Shown: positions 1-8,559 of the stretch, one piece after another
Position numbering within the stretch: position 1 is the first letter of the stretch
Layout: the number at the start of each line of letters is the position of its first letter
Origin: Brevundimonas intermedia
Lineage (GTDB): Bacteria; Pseudomonadota; Alphaproteobacteria; Caulobacterales; Caulobacteraceae
Length of the DNA stretch: 64,000 nt
Direction of reading: 5' to 3'
NCBI RefSeq assembly: GCF_004614235.1
Contig: NZ_SPVH01000007.1
Location: 124,001-188,000 of the forward strand
Notes under the pieces: model-generated
The model's database searches: none
What the model was told of the DNA's origin: nothing
Seen by the model: only the letters and a program-made list of their open reading frames with translations
Position numbers and translations under genes: made by a program

Positions 1-83
1 CGGGTTTGAGCCTGTCGGACACCAGCACCGTCGAGGACGGCGGTCGCGTGGTCAGCGAAGTCGTGCTGGGAGGCGCGTCATGA
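1..83 (+). CDS. gspL: C-terminal end of a type II secretion GspL-like protein (partial)
   Basis: An open frame enters from the left edge and ends at TGA 81-83, overlapping the ATG of the next gene by ATGA-type coupling. The 26 visible residues end in VVSEVVLGGAS. The tail itself is not diagnostic. The call rests on position: in type II secretion operons gspL lies directly upstream of gspM, which is what follows. GspL is the inner-membrane platform protein that links the ATPase GspE to GspM. Confidence 0.55.
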   Translation, partial: GLSLSDTSTVEDGGRVVSEVVLGGAS

Positions 84-550
84 ACGGGATGATCGCACAG
101 GCCATGGCCTGGTGGGACGGACGGTCCCTGCGCGAGCAGCGGATGCTGGCAGTGATGGGGCTGCTGATGTTCGCGGTTCTGGCGTGGCTGCTGATCGTGC
201 GGCCGGTTTGGGCCTGGCGCGCCGATGCGGCCGATCAGCGTGTGACGGCGGAGGCGGACCTGTCCACGATCCGGCGCGCGCTCGGCGAAGCGGCGCCCCG
301 TTCGACGGGGGCGAGCGGTGTGGACGTTCAGGGCGTCGTGGCCGAGGTCAGCGCGGCCGGCGGCGTTTCACCCGTCATGGGGATGTCTCCCGACGGCGGC
401 CTGGGGTTCGCCCTGAGTAATGTCTCGACCGCTGGGGCCTTCGGCTGGCTGGCGGCGCTGGACGGGCGCGGCATTCAGGCGAGCAGCCTCAACGTGGTCG
501 AGAACGCCGATGCGACCCTGAGCGTCGAAGGGGCTCTGGCGGCGAAATAG
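80..550 (+). CDS. gspM: Type II secretion system protein GspM
   Basis: The 156-residue protein has a short cytoplasmic N-terminus, one transmembrane helix at about residues 24-46 (MLAVMGLLMFAVLAWLLIV region) and a periplasmic alpha/beta domain. This is the usual size and layout of GspM, the bitopic platform protein that binds GspL and helps position the pseudopilus assembly machinery. The WWDGRSLREQRML stretch before the helix is typical of the family. Its start overlaps the stop of the upstream gspL-like gene, so the two are translationally coupled. It appears to be the last gene of the operon, since rpiA converges on it with a 3-bp gap. Sequence conservation in GspM is low, so context carries part of the call. 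Confidence 0.8.
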   Translation: MNGMIAQAMAWWDGRSLREQRMLAVMGLLMFAVLAWLLIVRPVWAWRADAADQRVTAEADLSTIRRALGEAAPRSTGASGVDVQGVVAEVSAAGGVSPVMGMSPDGGLGFALSNVSTAGAFGWLAALDGRGIQASSLNVVENADATLSVEGALAAK

Positions 551-553
551 CGG

Positions 554-1237
554 TCAGGGCAGGCGTTCCTCGAAGCCTTCATCCGTGCCGATGATGGCCA
601 GGTCCGCAAGGTCCAGGAACAGGCCGTGCTCGACGACGCCGGTGATCAGTTTCAGATCGTCGGCCAAGCGAACCGGATCGTGGATGGCCTTGCAGCCGGC
701 GTCGTAGATCAGGTTGCCGCCGTCGGTGCGGACCAGACCGCGATCTGCCTGACGTACGCGGGCGGGCTGATTGATGTCATGATCGATCAGGACGTCGGCG
801 ATGCGGTTGGCCGTGGTTTTGTGGCCAAAGGCGACCACCTCTATCGGCAGGGGGAAGATCCCCAGCACCGGAACCACCTTGGCCGCATCGGCAATGACGA
901 TGCAGCAGGCCGAGGCCTCCCACACCAGTTTTTCGCGCAGCAGGGCCGCGCCGCCGCCCTTGATCAGGGCGAGACCGGGGCCGACCTCGTCGGCGCCATC
1001 GACAGTCAGGTCTATGCGGGGCGTGTCTTCCAGCGTCGACAGGGTCAGGCCCAGTTCGCGCGCCAGGTCAGCGGTCTTTTCCGAGGTCGGGACACAGCGC
1101 AGACCGGGCAGGCCCCGCGCCGCCAACGCCTTGACGAACCAGGCGGCGGTCGAGCCGGTGCCCAGGCCGACGACCATGCCGGCCTCGACATGGGCGGCGG
1201 CGGCCTCGCCGGCGTTCTTTTTCTGGATGTCGCTCAT
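554..1237 (-). CDS. rpiA: Ribose-5-phosphate isomerase A
   Basis: RpiA interconverts ribose 5-phosphate and ribulose 5-phosphate in the non-oxidative pentose phosphate pathway. The 227-residue length is normal. The diagnostic motifs are all visible: GLGTGST at 24-30 (phosphate binding), DGADE at 80-84 with the catalytic aspartates, and [11 protein letters not shown] at 93-103 with the catalytic lysine/glutamate region. Its ATG overlaps the stop of glmU by 4 bases, so the two are translated as a pair. It faces gspM tail-to-tail with almost no spacer and no visible terminator. Confidence 0.95.
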   Translation of the reverse strand: MSDIQKKNAGEAAAAHVEAGMVVGLGTGSTAAWFVKALAARGLPGLRCVPTSEKTADLARELGLTLSTLEDTPRIDLTVDGADEVGPGLALIKGGGAALLREKLVWEASACCIVIADAAKVVPVLGIFPLPIEVVAFGHKTTANRIADVLIDHDINQPARVRQADRGLVRTDGGNLIYDAGCKAIHDPVRLADDLKLITGVVEHGLFLDLADLAIIGTDEGFEERLP

Positions 1238-2586
1238 TTGGATTTTGCGGCTTTCTGAGCTTTCGCCTTCTCGCGGAAGGCGGCGCCGGCGTCCGGCTTG
1301 AGGGTCTGTCGCGCACGGCCGAAGGCAAGGGCGTCGGCCGGCACGTCCTCGGTGATCACCGATCCCGAGGCGACGATGGCGCCGTCGCCGATGACGACCG
1401 GGGCGACCAGGCTGGAGTTCGAGCCGACGAAGGCCCCGGCGCCGACCTGGGTCCGGGCCTTGTTGAAGCCGTCGTAGTTGCAGAAGATGGTTCCAGCGCC
1501 GATATTGGTCCCCGCCCCGACCGAGCCGTCGCCCAGATAGGCCAGGTGGTTGGCCTTGGCGCCCTCGGCCATCTTCACATTCTTCACCTCGACAAAGTTG
1601 CCGATCTTGACCCCCTCAGCCAGATCCGCGCCGGGCCGCAGCCGGGCGTAGGGACCGACCTCGGCGCCGGAAGCGACACGGGCGCCTTCGACATGGCTGA
1701 AGCTGCGGATGCGGGCACCGCCCTCGATCACCGCGCCGGGACCGAAGACGACGAAGGGTTCGATCACGGTTCCGCCGCCGATCTGAGTGTCCCAGGCGAA
1801 ATGGACGGTGTCGGGCGCGGCCATGGTGACGCCGGCGGCTAGGAAGAAGTCCCGCTGGACGCTCTGGAACAGGGCCTCGGCCTGAGCCAGTTCGGCCTGA
1901 GAGTTGACGCCCATGACGGCGTCCTCGGCGGCGAAGACGGCGCGGGTCGGGTGGCCGCCCTTGCGCGCCAGTTCGACCACGTCGGTCAGATAGTATTCGC
2001 CTTTGGCGTTGTCGTTGCGGACATCCGCCAGCAGCGAGAACAGCAGGGCGGCAGGCGCGGCCATGACGCCAGAGTTGCATGCGGTGATGGCAAGGATTTC
2101 GGCCGAGGCTTCCTTGGCCTCGGTGATGGCGGTCAGGGTCTCGCCGTCGAGGATCAGCCGGCCGTAGGCGCCGGGATCGTGCGCCTCGAAGCCGATCACG
2201 GTCACACCATCGGCATTGAACACAGGCTCGATGTCGGCGGCTTTCAGCAGGGGCACGTCGCCGTAGGTGACGACCACCTCGCCGTCGAAACCGGAGAGCG
2301 CCTGTTCGGCGGCGCGGACGGCGTGGCCGGTGCCGAGCGGCGGGTCTTGGACGGCGATGGCCGCCTCGCCCAACCGCTTGACCACATGGGCGCGGACCTC
2401 GGGCGAGTGGGTTCCGACCACGACGACGATCCGTTCACAGCCCAGGCCCTCGGCCGCATCGATGGCGTGGTCCAGCATGGCGCGGTGGGCGACCGGGTGC
2501 AGCACCTTGGGCAGGGGTGACTTCATCCGCGTGCCCTGGCCGGCGGCGAGAATGATGGCGGCGCGGGCGCGCGTCTGGCTGGTCAT
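1234..2586 (-). CDS. glmU: Bifunctional GlmU: N-acetylglucosamine-1-phosphate uridyltransferase / glucosamine-1-phosphate acetyltransferase
   Basis: GlmU makes UDP-GlcNAc for peptidoglycan and lipid A in two steps: acetylation of glucosamine-1-phosphate, then uridylyl transfer. The 450-residue protein has the nucleotidyltransferase motif [11 protein letters not shown] at residues 13-23, a central Rossmann-like domain to about 230, and a C-terminal left-handed beta-helix of hexapeptide repeats (for example the [21 protein letters not shown] region) carrying the acetyltransferase site. It is first in a two-gene unit with rpiA and is divergent from the phosphoglycolate phosphatase across about 64 bp. 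Confidence 0.96.
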   Translation of the reverse strand: MTSQTRARAAIILAAGQGTRMKSPLPKVLHPVAHRAMLDHAIDAAEGLGCERIVVVVGTHSPEVRAHVVKRLGEAAIAVQDPPLGTGHAVRAAEQALSGFDGEVVVTYGDVPLLKAADIEPVFNADGVTVIGFEAHDPGAYGRLILDGETLTAITEAKEASAEILAITACNSGVMAAPAALLFSLLADVRNDNAKGEYYLTDVVELARKGGHPTRAVFAAEDAVMGVNSQAELAQAEALFQSVQRDFFLAAGVTMAAPDTVHFAWDTQIGGGTVIEPFVVFGPGAVIEGGARIRSFSHVEGARVASGAEVGPYARLRPGADLAEGVKIGNFVEVKNVKMAEGAKANHLAYLGDGSVGAGTNIGAGTIFCNYDGFNKARTQVGAGAFVGSNSSLVAPVVIGDGAIVASGSVITEDVPADALAFGRARQTLKPDAGAAFREKAKAQKAAKSK

Positions 2587-2650
2587 GAATCGTCTCGCGG
2601 TCTAGTCGTCCTGCGATCTAGCCCATCATGCGGGCCAGCGGGAGATGTGG

Positions 2651-3364
2651 ATGACCGATCGCGACCTGGAAGGCTGGACCATCGCCTTCGATCTGGATGG
2701 GACGCTGGTCGATTCCGCGCCGGATCTGATCGGAACCCTGAACCGCTTGCTGGTCGAGGAGGGACTGCCGCCCGTTCCGATGGAAGCCGCCTCGACCCTG
2801 ATCGGTTCGGGCGCGCGGGCGCTGCTGGTTCATGGGTTCGAGGCCGCCGGGGCCTCGGTCGAACGGGCGCAGTCCGACGAACTGTTCGAACGGTTCCTGG
2901 TCGATTACGCCGCCCACATCGCCGACGGGTCGCAACCGTTCGACGGGGTGGTCGAGACGTTGGAGCGGCTGAGCGAACGCGGAGCGATCCTGGTCGTGGC
3001 GACCAACAAGCGGTCGGATCTATCGGAATTGCTGCTGGAAAAGCTGGATCTGAATCGGCATTTCGCCGCCATCGTCGGGCCGGATCGGGTCAGCGCGCGC
3101 AAGCCGTCAGGCGCGCATCTGAAGGAGGCGGTCGTCAAGGCCGGCGGCGATCCCGAACGCGCCATCATGGTCGGGGACGCGGCGCCCGACGCCGATGCGG
3201 CCAAGGATGCGGGCATGCCGTGCATCCTGGTCACCTTCGGTTTCACGCCGGTGCCGGTCGAGGACCTGGGCGCCGACGTGTTGATCGACGAATTCGAGGA
3301 CGTCGAAGAGGCCATCGACGGCATTCTGTCGGACTTCTACGTCATGAAGGCGCTGAAATTCTGA
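2651..3364 (+). CDS. gph: Phosphoglycolate phosphatase (HAD superfamily)
   Basis: This 237-residue HAD-IA hydrolase is predicted to dephosphorylate 2-phosphoglycolate. HAD motif I is FDLDGTLVD with nucleophile D14 and D16; motif II is the VVATNKR segment; motif III lysine is in ARKPSG; motif IV is VGDAAPDADAA. The start at 2651 is preferred over the in-frame ATG at 2645 because GGAG at 2641-2644 is spaced correctly only for 2651. HAD substrates are hard to fix from sequence, but length, cap type and motifs fit Gph best. Confidence 0.85.
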   Translation: MTDRDLEGWTIAFDLDGTLVDSAPDLIGTLNRLLVEEGLPPVPMEAASTLIGSGARALLVHGFEAAGASVERAQSDELFERFLVDYAAHIADGSQPFDGVVETLERLSERGAILVVATNKRSDLSELLLEKLDLNRHFAAIVGPDRVSARKPSGAHLKEAVVKAGGDPERAIMVGDAAPDADAAKDAGMPCILVTFGFTPVPVEDLGADVLIDEFEDVEEAIDGILSDFYVMKALKF

Positions 3365-3369
3365 GGGGC

Positions 3370-3390
3370 GCCGACAGGAAATCTGTCGGC
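3370..3390 (+). terminator. Hairpin after the phosphoglycolate phosphatase gene
   Basis: GCCGACAG at 3370-3377 and CTGTCGGC at 3383-3390 form a perfect 8-bp stem with a 5-base loop, 6 bases after the stop codon. No T-run follows, so it may be an mRNA 3-prime stabilising structure or a weak terminator rather than a classical intrinsic terminator. Confidence 0.4.
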
Positions 3391-3464
3391 TGAATGATCG
3401 CCCGAGCGATTGCGGATCGACACGGCGATGGACAGATTGGCGCACCCCTGTTGAAAGTCCCTCT

Positions 3465-4754
3465 ATGTTCGCTCGCTTCTTCAAGATTCCGCTTTGGCAG
3501 CGCACCGCCGCCGGCTTCATCCTCGGCATCATCGCCGGGTTGATCCTGCGGGAGCGGGCCGAGGTCTGGCTTCAGCCGATCGGCGACGTCTATCTGAACC
3601 TGATCCGCATGGTGGTGGCGCCCCTGGTGCTGTTCACCATCGCAAGCTCCATCGCCAAGCTAGGCGAGGGTGCGGGGGCCGTGCGGCTGGGCGTGCGGAC
3701 CATCGTCTGGTTCGCCATCACCTCGCTGCTGGCCGTGCTGGTCGGGTTCGCGTTCGGGCACATCATCAATCCGGGCGTCGGCCTGTCCAACCTGCCGCTG
3801 GGCGAGGTCAAGGATCGGGTGATCCCCACGCCGCTCGAAGTGCTGATCGGCGTGGTGCCGACCAATCCGTTTGCGGCCCTCGCCGAGGGCAAGGTGCTGC
3901 AGATCATCTTCTTCTCTGCCCTGGTTGGTATGGCGCTGGTGGCGCTGGGCGACCGGGCGCAGGGGGTGCGACGGCTGGTGGACGAAGGCGCGGCGGTCAT
4001 TTTCCGCATTACCCGCTGGGTGATCCAGCTGACGCCCATCGGCGTGTTCGGCCTGATCGGCTCGGTCGTCGGCGGTTATGGCTGGGAAGCCCTGCTGCCC
4101 CTGCTGAAGTTCATCGGCGCCATCTATGCCGCCTGCCTGTTCCACATCCTGATCGTCTATTCGGGCCTGCTGAAGCTTCACGGTCTGAAGGTGACCAGCT
4201 TCTTCCGCGGCGCCTTCGCGGCGCAGCAGACAGCATTCGCGACCTCGTCGTCGCTCGGCACCCTGCCGATCACCCTGCGCCAGACGGTCGAGCGTCTGGG
4301 CGTGCCCCAGGCCTATGCCGCCTTCGCCGTACCGTTGGGCGCCAATGTGAAGATGGACGGGTGCGGCGCCATCTATCCGGCCATCGCCTCGATTTTCATC
4401 GCCCAGTATTTCAAGATCGATCTGACCCTGACGCAGTATATCCTGATCGGCCTGACGGCGGTGCTGGGCTCGCTAGGCACCGCGGGCGTGCCGGGAACCA
4501 GCATCGTCATGCTGACCCTGACCCTGTCTACGGCCGGTCTCCCGCTGGAAGGCATCGGCTATATCGTCGCCATTGACCGGATCATCGACATGATGCGCAC
4601 GGCGACGAACGTCACCGGCCAGATGCTGGTGCCGGTGCTGGTGGCCAAGGAGGAGGGGATCTTGAACGAGGACATTTACAATGGTCACGTCGCCTGGCTG
4701 CCGGGCGACCCGGAAGCCGACACGGCCGAAGGTGTTCGCGCCGCCGGAATCTGA
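3465..4754 (+). CDS. Dicarboxylate/amino acid:cation symporter (DAACS family)
   Basis: A 429-residue inner-membrane protein of the DctA/GltP (SLC1-like) family, which imports dicarboxylates or acidic amino acids with Na+ or H+. Eight transmembrane segments and two re-entrant loops can be traced. The serine-rich hairpin reads FATSSSLGTLP, the TM7 substrate/cation motif is ANVKMDGCGAIYPA where the family consensus is NMDGTA, and HP2 reads AGVPGTSIVML. Loss of the usual N in NMDGT (here KMDGC) means substrate preference cannot be assigned. No clear Shine-Dalgarno is visible before the chosen ATG. It stands alone before the tRNA. Confidence 0.88.
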   Translation: MFARFFKIPLWQRTAAGFILGIIAGLILRERAEVWLQPIGDVYLNLIRMVVAPLVLFTIASSIAKLGEGAGAVRLGVRTIVWFAITSLLAVLVGFAFGHIINPGVGLSNLPLGEVKDRVIPTPLEVLIGVVPTNPFAALAEGKVLQIIFFSALVGMALVALGDRAQGVRRLVDEGAAVIFRITRWVIQLTPIGVFGLIGSVVGGYGWEALLPLLKFIGAIYAACLFHILIVYSGLLKLHGLKVTSFFRGAFAAQQTAFATSSSLGTLPITLRQTVERLGVPQAYAAFAVPLGANVKMDGCGAIYPAIASIFIAQYFKIDLTLTQYILIGLTAVLGSLGTAGVPGTSIVMLTLTLSTAGLPLEGIGYIVAIDRIIDMMRTATNVTGQMLVPVLVAKEEGILNEDIYNGHVAWLPGDPEADTAEGVRAAGI

Positions 4755-4810
4755 AACAGGCGCTTGCGCGGGGACGGCGACCGGGCTATGTCGCCGCCTC
4801 CGCAAGGCAA

Positions 4811-4885
4811 GGACGCGTAGCTCAGCGGGAGAGCACCTCGTTCACACCGAGGGGGTCACAGGTTCAATCCCTGTCGCGTCCACCA
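4811..4885 (+). tRNA. tRNA-Val, anticodon CAC
   Basis: A full cloverleaf folds by eye: acceptor stem GGACGCG (4811-4817) with CGCGTCC (4875-4881), D-arm GCTC/GAGC, anticodon stem CCTCG/CGAGG around loop TTCACAC giving anticodon CAC (reads GTG valine codons), and T-arm ACAGG/CCTGT with TTCAATC loop. The discriminator A is followed by an encoded CCA at 4883-4885. Confidence 0.97.
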
Positions 4886-4902
4886 TCTTCCCCATTTCCA
4901 GT

Positions 4903-5832
4903 CTACCCTTGCGTCGCCCAGTCTGGCGGCCATTGGCCTGTGATCGAGCGATAGGCGATTGCGAAGGCGCCGATCAAGCCGGCCGAGGCGCCGGCGGTCG
5001 GGGCCGCGACATAGGCCTCCATGTCGAGATCGCGGAGGCTGGCGTCATAACCGCCCAACTGTCTTGTCAGCGCCTGCCGAACCAGATCGTACATCTGCGG
5101 CTGCATCACGCCGCCGCCGATGATGATTCGCTCGGGCCGCAGCATGTACGTCAGGTTCGTGCAGAGGCCGGCGATATATTCGGCCGCCATCGCCCAAGCC
5201 GGGTGGTCTGTCGCAAAGGTCTCGGCCGGCGCGCCCCAGCGGACGTGAAGGGCAGGGCCGCTGGTCAGGCCTTCCAGGCAGTCGCCGTGGAAGGGGCAGA
5301 CGCCCGCGAACGTCTCGTCGCCCTTTGCGCGGGGCAGGCGGATATGACCGGCTTCGGGATGGTTCGCCCCGCCATGAGGCGCGCCGTCGATCATCACGCC
5401 GACGCCGACGCCGGTCCCGACCGTGACGTAGCAGAAGCTGTCCAACCCCTTTCCGCTGCCGAACAGGTGTTCGCCAATGGCCGAGCCGTTCACGTCGGTG
5501 TCCAGCGTCATCGGTACATCCAGCGTGCGCCGCAGATGGGCGAGCAGATTGATGTTGCTCCAGCCGGGTTTGGGCGTCGTGGTGATCGCGCCGTAATCGG
5601 CCGCGTCAGAGCGCAAGGAGAGGGGACCGAAGCTGCCGATCGCCAGCGCCGCCAGCTTGCCGTGGCGCGCCTGGGCCTTGACGAAGAAGGCGGCGACCGC
5701 GTCCAGCGTCTCGTCAGGCGTTGTGTTGGGGATTCGGATCTGGTCGATGATCCTGCCGCCGACGTCCGCGACGCCGCAGATGAATTTGGTGCCGCCGGCC
5801 TCGACGCCGCCGAGCAGGATGGGTTGGGTCAT
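4903..5832 (-). CDS. ROK-family sugar kinase (fructokinase-like)
   Basis: A 309-residue ROK kinase with the ATP-binding loop GGVEAGGTKF near the N-terminus, catalytic aspartate in DTDVNGSAIGEHLFG, and the ROK zinc motif GH...CPFHGDCLEG. The zinc motif and the short first loop match the ScrK/YdhR-type fructokinase subgroup, so phosphorylation of fructose (or mannose) with ATP is the best guess. It is transcribed towards tRNA-Val and has no sugar transporter or sugar regulator beside it, so the physiological sugar is not fixed by context. A 10-bp palindrome GCCTTAAGGC lies about 50 bp upstream of its start. Confidence 0.85.
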   Translation of the reverse strand: MTQPILLGGVEAGGTKFICGVADVGGRIIDQIRIPNTTPDETLDAVAAFFVKAQARHGKLAALAIGSFGPLSLRSDAADYGAITTTPKPGWSNINLLAHLRRTLDVPMTLDTDVNGSAIGEHLFGSGKGLDSFCYVTVGTGVGVGVMIDGAPHGGANHPEAGHIRLPRAKGDETFAGVCPFHGDCLEGLTSGPALHVRWGAPAETFATDHPAWAMAAEYIAGLCTNLTYMLRPERIIIGGGVMQPQMYDLVRQALTRQLGGYDASLRDLDMEAYVAAPTAGASAGLIGAFAIAYRSITGQWPPDWATQG

Positions 5833-6076
5833 TGTGGCTCGCCTGTTGGGTGCGACAAAGGTTTGCGGGACTGAACGCGGAGTGCCTTAAGGCGTTTATC
5901 GCCCATGACACTTCTTGCTCGCATATTGATCACGCTGGACGCCACGACGAAGATTCTGACACGCAAGGAACGGCTGCTCTGAGGAGCAATCCGTGCGCGG
6001 CAGGATTTGGCGATTGCGTTGAACGCGATGCATCGCCACCTTCACCGCCAGACTAGGACATGAGACGAGGACGCCA
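5833..6076. other. Intergenic stretch between ROK kinase and small basic protein gene
   Basis: About 245 bp between divergent genes. It holds the perfect palindrome GCCTTAAGGC at 5884-5893, a possible operator for the kinase gene. A 25-codon ORF at 5905-5982 has no recognisable ribosome binding site and is not called. Confidence 0.35.
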
Positions 6077-6217
6077 ATGGCCCGCAAACCCAACTACAGC
6101 TTCGAGCGTCAGGAACGCGACCGCGCGGCAGCCATAAAGGCAGCCGAGAAGGCGGCGGCCAAGGCCGAGCGCAAGGCTGAAACCGCGACTGAAAAGGCGC
6201 CGCCCGCCGAAGACTGA
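6077..6217 (+). CDS. Small basic hypothetical protein, 46 residues
   Basis: Begins MARKPNYSFERQERDRAAA and continues as a highly charged, Ala/Lys/Glu-rich amphipathic helix ending APPAED. Small proteins with this MARKPNYSFERQERERAK-like start recur in alphaproteobacteria as uncharacterised ORFs, which is why it is called despite its size. There is a purine-rich GAGACGAGGA at 6062-6071 before the ATG as a plausible ribosome binding site. No domain is recognisable; function is unknown. Confidence 0.65.
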   Translation: MARKPNYSFERQERDRAAAIKAAEKAAAKAERKAETATEKAPPAED

Positions 6218-6283
6218 CGTCTTACGGCAAAATCCATCCGTCTTTTCGTTGTTTGGACAGGCGCAAAGTCCTATTCTTGCACG

Positions 6284-7654
6284 ATGACACGCTGGACCCC
6301 CGAAAGCTGGAGAACCAAGACCGCCCTGCACATGCCGGCGGACTATCCAGATCCCAAAGCCCTCGCCGTCGTCGAGGACGAGTTGCGCGCCCTGCCGCCG
6401 CTCGTCTTCGCCGGCGAGGCGCGCCGCCTGACGTCGAAACTGGCCCAGGTGGAGCGCGGCGAGGCCTTTCTGCTTCAGGGCGGCGACTGCGCCGAGAGCT
6501 TCAAGGAGTTCTCGACCGACAATATCCGCGACACCTTCCGCCTGATCCTGCAGATGGCGGTGGTCCTGACCTTCGCCGGCCGCAAGCCGGTGGTGAAGGT
6601 CGGCCGGATCGCCGGCCAGTTCGCCAAGCCGCGTTCGTCGCCGCTGGAGGAGATCGACGGCGTCGAGCTGCCCAGCTATCGCGGCGACATCATCAACGGC
6701 ATGGGGTTCACTCCGGAAGAGCGCGTGCCCGATCCGCAGCGCCTGATCCGGGCCTATAACCAGTCGGCCTCGACCCTGAACCTGCTGCGGGCCTTCGCCG
6801 GCGGCGGCTATGCCGACCTGTACAACATTCACCGCTGGACCCTGGGCTTCGCGGGTGACAACGCCGCCGGGGCCCAGTACCGCGAACTGGCCGACAAGAT
6901 CACTGAGGCCCTGGCCTTCATGGAGGCCGTCGGCGTCACGCCCGAGACCCATCCGGACCTGAGCCGGGTCGAGGTCTTCACCAGCCACGAGGCCCTGTTG
7001 CTGAACGTCGAGAGCGCCCTGACGCGTCTGGACGGCGGTTCGGGCGAATGGTTCGACACTTCGGCCCACATGTTGTGGATCGGCGAGCGCACCCGTCAGC
7101 TGGACGGCGCCCACGTCGAGTTCATGAAGGGGATCAAGAACCCCATCGGCGTGAAGTGCGGGCCGACCATGACGGCCGACGACCTGCTGCCGCTGATCGA
7201 CGCCCTGAACCCGGACAATGTCTCGGGTCGCCTGACCCTGATCGGCCGTTTCGGTCACGACAAGGTCGGCGAGCGCCTGCCTAAGCTGATGCGCGAAGTG
7301 AAGGCGTCGGGCCGCAAGGTGATCTGGTCGATCGACCCGATGCACGGCAATACGCTGAAGGCCGGCAACGGCTACAAGACACGGCCGTTCGACCGGATCC
7401 TGGGCGAGGTGCGGACCTTCATCGACGTGGCCGAGGCCGAGGGCGTCCACCCCGGCGGCGTCCACCTGGAAATGACCGGCCAGAACGTCACCGAGTGCAT
7501 CGGCGGGGCCCAGGCCGTGACCGAGGACGACCTGTCCAACCGCTATCACACCCATTGCGACCCGCGCCTGAACGCCGACCAGGCGCTGGAGCTGGCCTTC
7601 CTGGTGGCCGAGCGGCTCAAGGCGGGGCGGGTGGCGCAGTCGGCGGCGGCCTAG
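6284..7654 (+). CDS. aroG: 3-deoxy-7-phosphoheptulonate synthase, class II (DAHP synthase)
   Basis: Catalyses PEP plus erythrose 4-phosphate to DAHP, the first step of the shikimate pathway. The 456-residue protein is the plant-like class II type: [20 protein letters not shown] at the N-terminus, metal-binding cysteine in [42 protein letters not shown], and the metal-binding segments [10 protein letters not shown] and [15 protein letters not shown]. It is the short form, without the long N-terminal regulatory extension found in mycobacteria. It is followed 90 bp on by prephenate dehydratase and then chorismate mutase, forming an aromatic amino acid cluster. Confidence 0.95.
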   Translation: MTRWTPESWRTKTALHMPADYPDPKALAVVEDELRALPPLVFAGEARRLTSKLAQVERGEAFLLQGGDCAESFKEFSTDNIRDTFRLILQMAVVLTFAGRKPVVKVGRIAGQFAKPRSSPLEEIDGVELPSYRGDIINGMGFTPEERVPDPQRLIRAYNQSASTLNLLRAFAGGGYADLYNIHRWTLGFAGDNAAGAQYRELADKITEALAFMEAVGVTPETHPDLSRVEVFTSHEALLLNVESALTRLDGGSGEWFDTSAHMLWIGERTRQLDGAHVEFMKGIKNPIGVKCGPTMTADDLLPLIDALNPDNVSGRLTLIGRFGHDKVGERLPKLMREVKASGRKVIWSIDPMHGNTLKAGNGYKTRPFDRILGEVRTFIDVAEAEGVHPGGVHLEMTGQNVTECIGGAQAVTEDDLSNRYHTHCDPRLNADQALELAFLVAERLKAGRVAQSAAA

Positions 7655-7744
7655 CCGCCGTCAGCGCCTAAAATGCGGGCTGATCCGGTCATGGTGACGC
7701 CATCTCCGCAGCGCCTGATCGGGACGATTCCGAGGTAGTGATCG

Positions 7745-8320
7745 ATGGAAGTTGCGGCTCAGATTGACGAAAAGCCCGGTCGGGTCGCCTATCAGGGCGC
7801 GCCCGGCTCGTTCAGCCACGAGGCCTGCCTGGCCCTGCGGCCGTGGGACGAGGCTGTGGCGTTCGAGACCTTCGCCCAGGCGCTGGATGCGCTTCGGGCC
7901 GGCGATTGCGGCTGCGCCCTGATCCCCGTTGAGAACTCGACCATCGGCCTCGTGGAGCCGGCGGCGACGCTGGTGGGCGGACTTGGCGTGAAGCCTGTGG
8001 CCGAGGTCTGGCGGCCGATCCGTCACGCCCTGATGGCGACGCCAGGCGCGCGGTTGTCTGACATCAAAACGGTGGAAAGCCACCCCATCGCCCTGGCTCA
8101 GTGCAAGGGCACGCTGGCCGGGCTGAACGTCGAGGTGATCGAGCATTTCGACACCGCAGGCGCGGCGCGCGATGTCGCCGAAGCGGGCGATCCGACGCGG
8201 GCGGCCATCGCCCCGGTCGGCGCCGCAGAGGTCTATGGCCTGTCGATCCTGCGCAACGACTTGCAGGATTCCAGCGATAATCAGACGCGTTTTGTCCTGT
8301 TGAGCTTCCCTGAGGGTTGA
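7745..8320 (+). CDS. pheA: Prephenate dehydratase, catalytic domain only (no ACT domain)
   Basis: Converts prephenate to phenylpyruvate in phenylalanine synthesis. The 191 residues contain the whole PDT domain: VAYQGAPGSFSHEAC at the N-terminus, IPVENSTIGLVEP, VESHPIALAQC, and the catalytic NQTRFVLLS motif at the very end. Stand-alone bacterial PDTs are usually about 280 residues because a C-terminal ACT domain with the ESRP motif gives feedback inhibition by Phe. Here the stop codon falls six residues after TRFVLL, and the next 280 bp contain no ACT sequence in any frame. The enzyme should therefore be active but lack classical allosteric Phe control. Confidence 0.9.
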   Translation: MEVAAQIDEKPGRVAYQGAPGSFSHEACLALRPWDEAVAFETFAQALDALRAGDCGCALIPVENSTIGLVEPAATLVGGLGVKPVAEVWRPIRHALMATPGARLSDIKTVESHPIALAQCKGTLAGLNVEVIEHFDTAGAARDVAEAGDPTRAAIAPVGAAEVYGLSILRNDLQDSSDNQTRFVLLSFPEG

Positions 8321-8353
8321 CGGCGCACGGTCTTTGCGTCCTTAAGACCTGCA

Positions 8354-8372
8354 CGGATCGCAAAACGATCCG
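8354..8372. other. Perfect 7-bp hairpin ahead of the leader ORF
   Basis: CGGATCG and CGATCCG flank a CAAAA loop, 18 bases before the leader-peptide ATG. No T-run follows on the plus strand. It could end the pheA transcript, or be the 5-prime structure of the leader RNA. Confidence 0.35.
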
Positions 8373-8390
8373 CATAACCGGAACCGGACC

Positions 8391-8492
8391 ATGTCCCGCC
8401 AGCGCGCCCTTTCTGTTTCTTCCGACCGTTCGCGCGCGGTTTCCGGCCTCTATTTCGGCTACGGCTTTTACGGCTTTCGATACGCCGGCTGA
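8391..8492 (+). CDS. Phe/Tyr-rich leader peptide, 33 residues (putative attenuator)
   Basis: A 33-codon ORF starts MSRQRAL and ends LYFGYGFYGFRYAG. Seven of the last 13 residues are aromatic: four Tyr and three Phe, with no Trp. It lies 109 bp upstream of chorismate mutase, the enzyme at the branch to Phe and Tyr, so the codon bias matches the products of the controlled step. This is the signature of ribosome-mediated transcription attenuation. The Shine-Dalgarno is weak (CCGGACC before the ATG). The peptide was recognised by composition and context, not by homology. Confidence 0.7.
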   Translation: MSRQRALSVSSDRSRAVSGLYFGYGFYGFRYAG

Positions 8493-8559
8493 GGCGTCGG
8501 GCGCTTTTCGTCCCTGACCGTCTCACCGGCGACCGCTCTGGATCAGAGCGGCTGTTCGC
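8483..8559 (+). promoter_or_regulatory. Alternative RNA stems following the Phe/Tyr leader ORF
   Basis: Stem A pairs CGCCGG-c-TGAG (8483-8493, containing the leader stop codon) with CTCACCGGCG (8522-8531), ten pairs with one bulge. Directly after it, stem B pairs CCGCTCTG (8533-8540) with CAGAGCGG (8544-8551); it can be extended by GCGA (8529-8532) with TCGC (8556-8559), which would compete with the 3-prime arm of stem A. A ribosome stalled on the Tyr/Phe codons or resting on the stop codon would affect stem A differently. No clear U-tract follows stem B, so the output could be Rho-linked or translational rather than an intrinsic terminator. Confidence 0.5.

Noticed and set aside
5905..5982. 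25-codon ORF between the ROK kinase and the small basic protein
   Set aside because: No ribosome binding site and no distinctive composition or context.
6053..7555. 500-codon minus-strand ORF opposite the DAHP synthase gene
   Set aside because: Antisense shadow of a strongly codon-biased real gene; no recognisable domain and low-complexity Gln/His/Arg-rich composition.
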